A stretch of 64,000 nt of DNA from Locusta migratoria (lineage: Eukaryota; Arthropoda; Insecta; Orthoptera; Acrididae), in assembly GCA_026315105.1 (NCBI GenBank), contig CM048753.1, forward strand, positions 70,859,547-70,923,546, given 5' to 3'. Position numbers and translations under genes: made by a program. Positions 59,578-64,000 of this stretch are shown here, piece by piece. Positions within the stretch are counted from its first letter, which is position 1. The number at the start of each line of letters is the position of its first letter. The notes beneath the pieces were generated by a model that was not told the origin of the DNA, made no database searches, and worked only from the letters and a program-made list of their open reading frames with translations.

Positions 59578-60951
59578 GTGGTTTTCAATAAAGCGCTACC
59601 TGTGAAGGGGACAGTGAAATATCTAGGGGTTACCCTAGGTGAGAAACTGACATGGATCCCTCACATTAGGAATATTTGCTCCAAGGCAAAAGGTACTCTT
59701 GTGAGTACCAGGAGAGCTTGTGGCAAAAATTGGGGCCTGAGCCCCAAGGGTATGCACTGGATATACACCACAGTGATTAGACCCAGGATCACCTATGGGG
59801 CGGTCGTGTGGTGGAAGAAGGTAGAACAGCAGGTTGCTGCTAAGGAGCTTGGTAAGGTGCAGAGACTAGCCTGCTTAGCCATAACAGGCGGAATTAGCAG
59901 CACACCAACTGCTGGGATGGAAACCATGCTGGATATGCCCCCATTACACCTTTGGGTCAAGATGGAGACAGCGGCTGGTGCATACAGATTCAAATCTGGC
60001 AACAACTGGAACTCTTTGGGATATCCAGAAACACACACTAAAATAGTGAGTGAGGTAAATATAGGAAAGGTTGGGGAAATGCCAGCCAACTATATTATAA
60101 CCCCATACTGCTTCAACAAGCCTTTCAATATAACAATTGGAAGTAGGGAGCAGTGGGAGAAAATAGTTCGACACCGTATGGGGGATATTGTCTGGTTCAC
60201 TGACGGGTCAAAAGCAGACCAAGGTGTTGGGGCCGGGGTATACGGTGTGCAGCCAAGACTGGAGGGCGTCATCTCTCTAGGGAAACTGGCCTCAGTATTC
60301 CAGGCCGAAATCACTGCCATCAGGGCGTGTGTGGAGGAGAATTTGCGTAGGTGCTACAAAGACCGTAGCATCTATATCTATTCAGACAGCCAGGCAGCCC
60401 TGAGATCACTGGCAGCTCCTGCAACAAGGTCTAAAACTGCTGCAGAATGTCACAGTGTTCTGGTGGAGCTAGGGGAAAGCAATAGAGTAAACCTATTGTG
60501 GATCCCCGGCCACTCGGGGATCAGTGGCAACGAACATGCCGACAGATTAGCCAGGATGGGGGCAGAGACTCCATTTATTGGACCGGAACCTGTCCTGACA
60601 ATCACCGAGGCAATGGTCAAATTGGAGCTACGTAACTGGCTCAGAAGACAGCACGTAGAATATTGGACCAAAGTCCATCAACAAAAACATAGCAAGGTAA
60701 CGATACCAAAGCCATGTTTTAAAAGAAGCTCTGCAATCCTGGGTCTGAACAGGAGAGAGATTAGACTCATGGTTGGATTGCTGACAGGTAATGGGAATTT
60801 CAAGAAACACCTACATACAATGGGAATAACAGAAGAGGACCCTAAATGTAGGATCTGTGACGACGCTGATGAAACTGCATCACATCTAATCTTCGATTGC
60901 ATTGCATTGGAGAATAAAAGGCAGAGAATATTTGGGACAACCAGACCCTAA
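59578..60951 (+). CDS. LINE ORF2 C-terminal half: RT thumb, RNase H, zinc knuckle
   Basis: Uninterrupted 457-codon frame; the apparent GTG start is only the truncation point. Residues 12-90 hold KGTVKYLGVTLGEKLTW and the RPRITYGAVVWW block that follow the RT palm. An RNase HI domain spans about 204-330 with all four acidic residues: D209 (WFTDGSK), E244 (FQAEITA), D270 (YSDSQAA) and D322 (GNEHADRLA), plus the WIPGHSG block. It degrades RNA in RNA:DNA hybrids during target-primed reverse transcription. A C-x2-C-x8-H-x4-C knuckle (C424, C427, H436, C441) closes the protein. LOA/I-type by domain order. No lesions seen, but no start and no palm. Confidence 0.85.
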   Translation: MVFNKALPVKGTVKYLGVTLGEKLTWIPHIRNICSKAKGTLVSTRRACGKNWGLSPKGMHWIYTTVIRPRITYGAVVWWKKVEQQVAAKELGKVQRLACLAITGGISSTPTAGMETMLDMPPLHLWVKMETAAGAYRFKSGNNWNSLGYPETHTKIVSEVNIGKVGEMPANYIITPYCFNKPFNITIGSREQWEKIVRHRMGDIVWFTDGSKADQGVGAGVYGVQPRLEGVISLGKLASVFQAEITAIRACVEENLRRCYKDRSIYIYSDSQAALRSLAAPATRSKTAAECHSVLVELGESNRVNLLWIPGHSGISGNEHADRLARMGAETPFIGPEPVLTITEAMVKLELRNWLRRQHVEYWTKVHQQKHSKVTIPKPCFKRSSAILGLNRREIRLMVGLLTGNGNFKKHLHTMGITEEDPKCRICDDADETASHLIFDCIALENKRQRIFGTTRP

Positions 60952-61135
60952 GAAATTGTGTCTAATAAAGAACTGGTAAAGGGACTCCTTGCACTGTTCA
61001 AGGACATTGGTTGGCTTTACTAGATATACAGGAAGCGATACCGCACAATACACCTAGTTTCGGTGCGGGCAGTGGCGGGCTTTGTCCAAAACTGTTTTGG
61101 CTTCCCTGCAAAGATCAATCAATCAATCAAAGCAA
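59578..61135 (+). mobile_element. 5'-truncated LOA/I-type LINE with RNase H and 3' tail
   Basis: Contains the uninterrupted frame 59578-60951 and a 3' UTR ending in a repeated (AATC)n tail (AAAGATCAATCAATCAATC at 61112-61130). The RT palm is missing, so it cannot move alone. It begins exactly where the repeat-Y copy ends. No clear target duplication. Confidence 0.85.
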
Positions 61136-61899
61136 TGTGTTCAAGCCAATCTTCAGATTGTTGACTGCCTTACCTGATATACACAGTATACATTAATCGG
61201 GTACCTTCAAATAATCATGCATTAAAGAGTTAAGTTCAGTACGGTCCATACAATAGGTACTGACGCCCCTCAAAACCGTACACGGCTTCTCCATCCTGAC
61301 CGGAGCAGACACGAAGTTCGCAACCCTCTGTAGCGTCCCCGCCAGACGTACTTATCGCAGAGGGTGCTTCTAGAAGCACTTTCCTCGCTCCGGCCTACCC
61401 TGGAATATGTATGAGGCGACTGCAGCAGTTTTGATTTACAATTCCTTTCCCTCCTTCCTTGGACTCGATCGCCTCTCTCTCTATCTCTTTCTCTCTCTCT
61501 TCCTCCACATTTGCATAGTCTCTTCCGCCTCTCCGCACCTCTCTGTGTGTCTGCGTCTCTCCATTTCTCCCGTTCCACCACCGCACTCTCTCTTTCAATA
61601 TTTATCAGGCACCAAACAGTAGCTCGCTCTCGCGCGGTCGTCAATTTGCAGATAAAAGCCTCGCTCTACCCCGCCGTATGCCATTAATAGTCGCCCGTGT
61701 TCCCGTATGCATGAATTTTGAGTAGCGTTGTGTATGCCGCCACTGCTGCAGATGTCCGGGCAGATAACGCAAAGCCGTGGAACTCTCGCGTGCCTTTCAC
61801 TGTTCGCTGCCAGACGTTCTTTCCCTCACATTTCTATTATTCAGTTCGTCGCGCTGTGAAGGCCATTTTTAAGGATATCGAGTTCGTTCGTGTATAAGT
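61136..61899. other. Unassigned; GC-rich part may be single-copy host DNA
   Basis: 61136-61260 is AT-rich. 61260-61899 is GC-rich with a CT-rich stretch (61470-61505) and a TATA-like AGATAAAAGC near 61649 followed by CpG-containing sequence. The TATA-like site is one weak motif and no gene is visible downstream except LINE debris. Confidence 0.3.
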
Positions 61900-62044
61900 T
61901 ACCGATATGAAGACCAGGTTTAGGAGAAATGTAGGAACACGGGAGGCAATACTCACATTACGACTTATCTTAGAAGATAGGCTAAGGAATGGCAAACCTA
62001 CGTTTTTAGCGTGTGTCGATTTGGAGAAAGCTTTTCACAATGTC
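61900..62044 (+). mobile_element. RTE-like LINE RT, left part
   Basis: Frame from 61907 reads KTRFRRNVGTREAILTLRLI, LEDRLRNGKPTFLACVDLEKAF, the RT block with the first catalytic Asp (D in CVDLEKAF). Breaks at TTTTCACAATGT, and resumes at 62945. Confidence 0.82.
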
Positions 62045-62944
62045 TATAACGTTACCCTTGCTTCGTATGATGCCATAATTGTTAAAAGTAGATTCCGCGA
62101 TTGTATTTTTTGGACAAAGAATTGATGGTACCGAATGTTTGAATTTTGAAATAAGTTAGTTAAAGGACAGCACAAAATGAACATTAAAGCAAATAAACCG
62201 CGGATTGCATATTAAAGTTGGGCACCATACAAGCAACAGCACGTTATAAGACTTACGGAAAGCATCTAGCTGGATGCTGCACTTCATATTGTAGAAGCTG
62301 TAAATGATAACTTTTATGTCTTATTTAATAAGTGAATGTTCGAGATACTTTCCGTAGGAGATCAATGTTCAGACTGTTCACTTCGCTTTTCATTGTTGTG
62401 TGACCGTGGGTGGAACATGAAGCTACTGGCAATGATAAAAAAAATTAAAAAAATGATCGGACTTCGTGAAATTACAAAAGAAATGACTGCAGGTTCTAAA
62501 ATCAAGCAAAGTATAGTATAAGGATGATTGATTGAAATTTGCAGACAATGCGAAGCGATTGTAATGGCGTCTGAACATTAAACTATTACGTACGTCGAGG
62601 AGCTGAAAACAATAGAAAATAAGTATTTGACGTGGAGGGATTCATTTAAATAAAAGCCAAAGAGAGGGGATGATTTTAAATTTAAGTAATATATTTTTAC
62701 AACTTGCATGACAATACCTGAATAGATACATGAATGGAAGACGTCCGTACAGAACGAACATATACAAGAGAGTGAGTAAAACTACTATCTCGGTTCCGTC
62801 TTCTTGCTTGTTTTTAAGTAAAAAAATGACGAACGAAATTAAATTAGTTGTATTACGAGTCAGAGGGAACCGGAGGCGATAAGCATCGCTGATCAAAGAT
62901 AAACAAAAAATAAATAAAAATCTCAGTGTATCGTTACATGTCGA
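62045..62944. mobile_element. Unidentified ~900-bp insertion inside the LINE
   Basis: LINE text stops at CACAATGT and resumes at CATGTCGACTGGAAGAC, where the family expects FDNVDWK. The insert starts CTATAACGTTACCC and ends GTGTATCGTTA, giving only a 5-bp inverted match (TAACG/CGTTA). AT-rich, with no recognised domain in its reading frames. Confidence 0.5.
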
Positions 62945-63402
62945 CTGGAAGACACTCTTCCAAATTCTGAACGTAGCTGGGGTAAAATATAGGGAACGAA
63001 GAGTTATGTTCAATCTATACAAAAACAGACAGCGGTTATTAGAGTCGAAGGGCAAGAAAGGGACGCAGAGGTTGGGATGGGAGTAAGACAGGGTTGTAGC
63101 CTTTCCCCAATGTTGTTCAATCTGTACGTTGAGCAGGCAGTGAAGGAATGGAAGGAGAAATTCGGAGAGGGCATTAAAGTGCAGGGAGAGGAAATAAAAA
63201 CATTGCGGTTTGCCGATGAGATAAAAATTCTGTCAGAGACCGCAAAAGATCTGTAAGAGCAATTGAATGGGATGGACAGTGTCTTGAGAGGAAGATATAA
63301 GATGAACATTAACAGGACTAAAATGAAGGTAATGGAATGCAATGTCAGAAACTCAGGCGATGCTGAAGGAATTAGATTAGACCACAACACCACCAACAAC
63401 AA
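62945..63402 (+). mobile_element. RTE-like LINE RT, right part
   Basis: Continues VDWKTLFQILNVAGVKYRER, then (frame-shifted) VGMGVRQGCSLSPMLFNLYV, EQAVKEWKEKFGEGIKVQGE, TLRFADEIKILSETAKDL (FADD changed to FADE), a stop near 63255, and NGMDSVLRGRYKMNINRTKM. It ends with ACCACAACACCACCAACAAC, a tail-like CAA repeat reached by deletion of the C-terminal region. Confidence 0.82.
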
Positions 63403-63645
63403 CTTGCTTGCAAGAAAATGTATAATATTGAAACTACTATGTGTATCGATATGTGTACATAAAACGAGAATTAATTTGCTAGAGTAAGCGTTCTAGTAAG
63501 CTGCAGGAAACAAAGGCGAAGACAGGCAAAAAAAATTAGGAGAAAACAGTGCAAGCAAGTTACGCGACACAAAACAGGAGGCACAATATTAGACATTTTC
63601 TTACAAATTCAGCAATACACATTTTTATGGACACGTTTCAACATC
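63403..63645. other. Spacer with a direct repeat
   Basis: AAACGAGAATTAATTTGCTA, then AGTAAGCGTTCTA and CAAAGGCGAAGACAGGC at 63461-63526 recur at 63924-63990, on either side of the tRNA-like fold-back. So a roughly 65-bp direct duplication brackets 63527-63923. Confidence 0.75.
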
Positions 63646-63649
63646 TCTT

Positions 63650-63865
63650 AAAATTGTGTGCCGGGACCGGGACTCGAACCTGAGACCTTTGCCTTTCGCG
63701 GGCAAGCGCACTACCGACTGTGCTATCCCGAGACGACTCACGATGCCACCTCACAACTTTACTTCCGCCACTACCTCGCCTCCTACTTGCCCGCGAAAGG
63801 CAAAGGTCCCAGGTTGGAGTCCCGGTTCCGGCACACAATTTTAATCTGCCAGGAAGTTATGTCAG
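63650..63865. repeat. tRNA-like fold-back, third copy of the 25.3-kb type
   Basis: Left: AAAATTGTGTGCCGGGACCG, with GGGACTCGAACCTGAGACCT. Right: GGTCCCAGGTTGGAGTCCCG, then GTTCCGGCACACAATTTTAA and TCTGCCAGGAAG. The core matches a D-type unit of the 44.5-kb array. Arms about 65 bp. Confidence 0.85.
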
Positions 63866-64000
63866 TACTGTGCTCATTACGTATGTGGAATACCACCCCC
63901 CTGTCAAACAGAGCTGTCCGAATGAAACGAGAATTAATTTGCTACAGTAAGCGTTCTAATAAGTTGCAGGAAAACAAAGGCGAAGACAGGCCAAAAAGAA

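Noticed and set aside
61640..61700. TATA promoter (AGATAAAAGC) for a host gene
   Set aside because: A single weak motif, and downstream sequence is LINE debris. Not enough to call a promoter.

Overview
This window is eukaryotic, and I could not identify a single confident host gene in it. It looks like intergenic or intronic DNA from a very large, repeat-swollen arthropod genome. My best guess is an acridid grasshopper or locust such as Schistocerca. That guess is inference from the style of the repeats: LINEs with a CAA-repeat tail, CR1/Jockey-like LINEs with an ATGTAG-type tail, and abundant tRNA-headed SINEs. Nothing supports a prokaryotic reading: there are no operons, ribosome binding sites or long host ORFs, while poly-A/T tracts, (TG)n, (TA)n and (CT)n microsatellites and decayed transposons are dense.

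Layout. 1-4.2 kb: a near-perfect palindrome, a repeat-X copy, an antisense CR1-like LINE, and a complete Tc1 transposon with a dead DD34E transposase and an RTE-like LINE inserted in it. 4.2-7.3 kb: a three-layer nest in which an RTE-like LINE carries both a SINE and a palindromic P-like element with two opposed THAP-domain starts; it is bracketed by a 184-bp direct duplication. 7.3-12.5 kb: a tRNA-like fold-back, a foldback element ending in inverted 16-bp minisatellites, LINE debris and another inverted-repeat element. 12.6-22 kb: CR1-like and RTE-like reverse transcriptase fragments and a 640-bp palindrome carrying LINE tails. 22-29.2 kb: two related copies of repeat X, one holding nested LINEs and the other holding a hAT-like element inside another hAT-like element. 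29.2-40.3 kb: hAT-like non-autonomous elements, including an inverted pair 4.9 kb apart and one with a perfect 8-bp target duplication, plus SINEs and inverted-repeat blocks. 41-44.4 kb: LINE fragments, one with an uninterrupted 270-codon reading frame. 44.46-46.94 kb: a tandem higher-order array of tRNA-like units of about 280-300 bp. 47-53.7 kb: LINE pieces with SINEs flanked by clear target-site duplications and a 0.8-kb tRNA-like palindrome. 54-64 kb: a truncated Tc1 copy at the edge of a 150-bp duplication, a mariner/Tc1-superfamily transposase with one nonsense codon and a lost catalytic Asp, an uninterrupted RNase H-bearing LINE 3' half, and a split RTE-like LINE.

How the parts relate: nothing here forms a host pathway. 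The window is a stratigraphy of transposon insertions. Matching LINE, SINE and DNA-transposon copies give relative ages: SINEs and hAT-like elements are generally youngest, while RTE-like and CR1-like fragments are usually the substrate. Clade names for LINEs come from motif memory only and are tentative; boundaries marked by target-site duplications are the most reliable calls.
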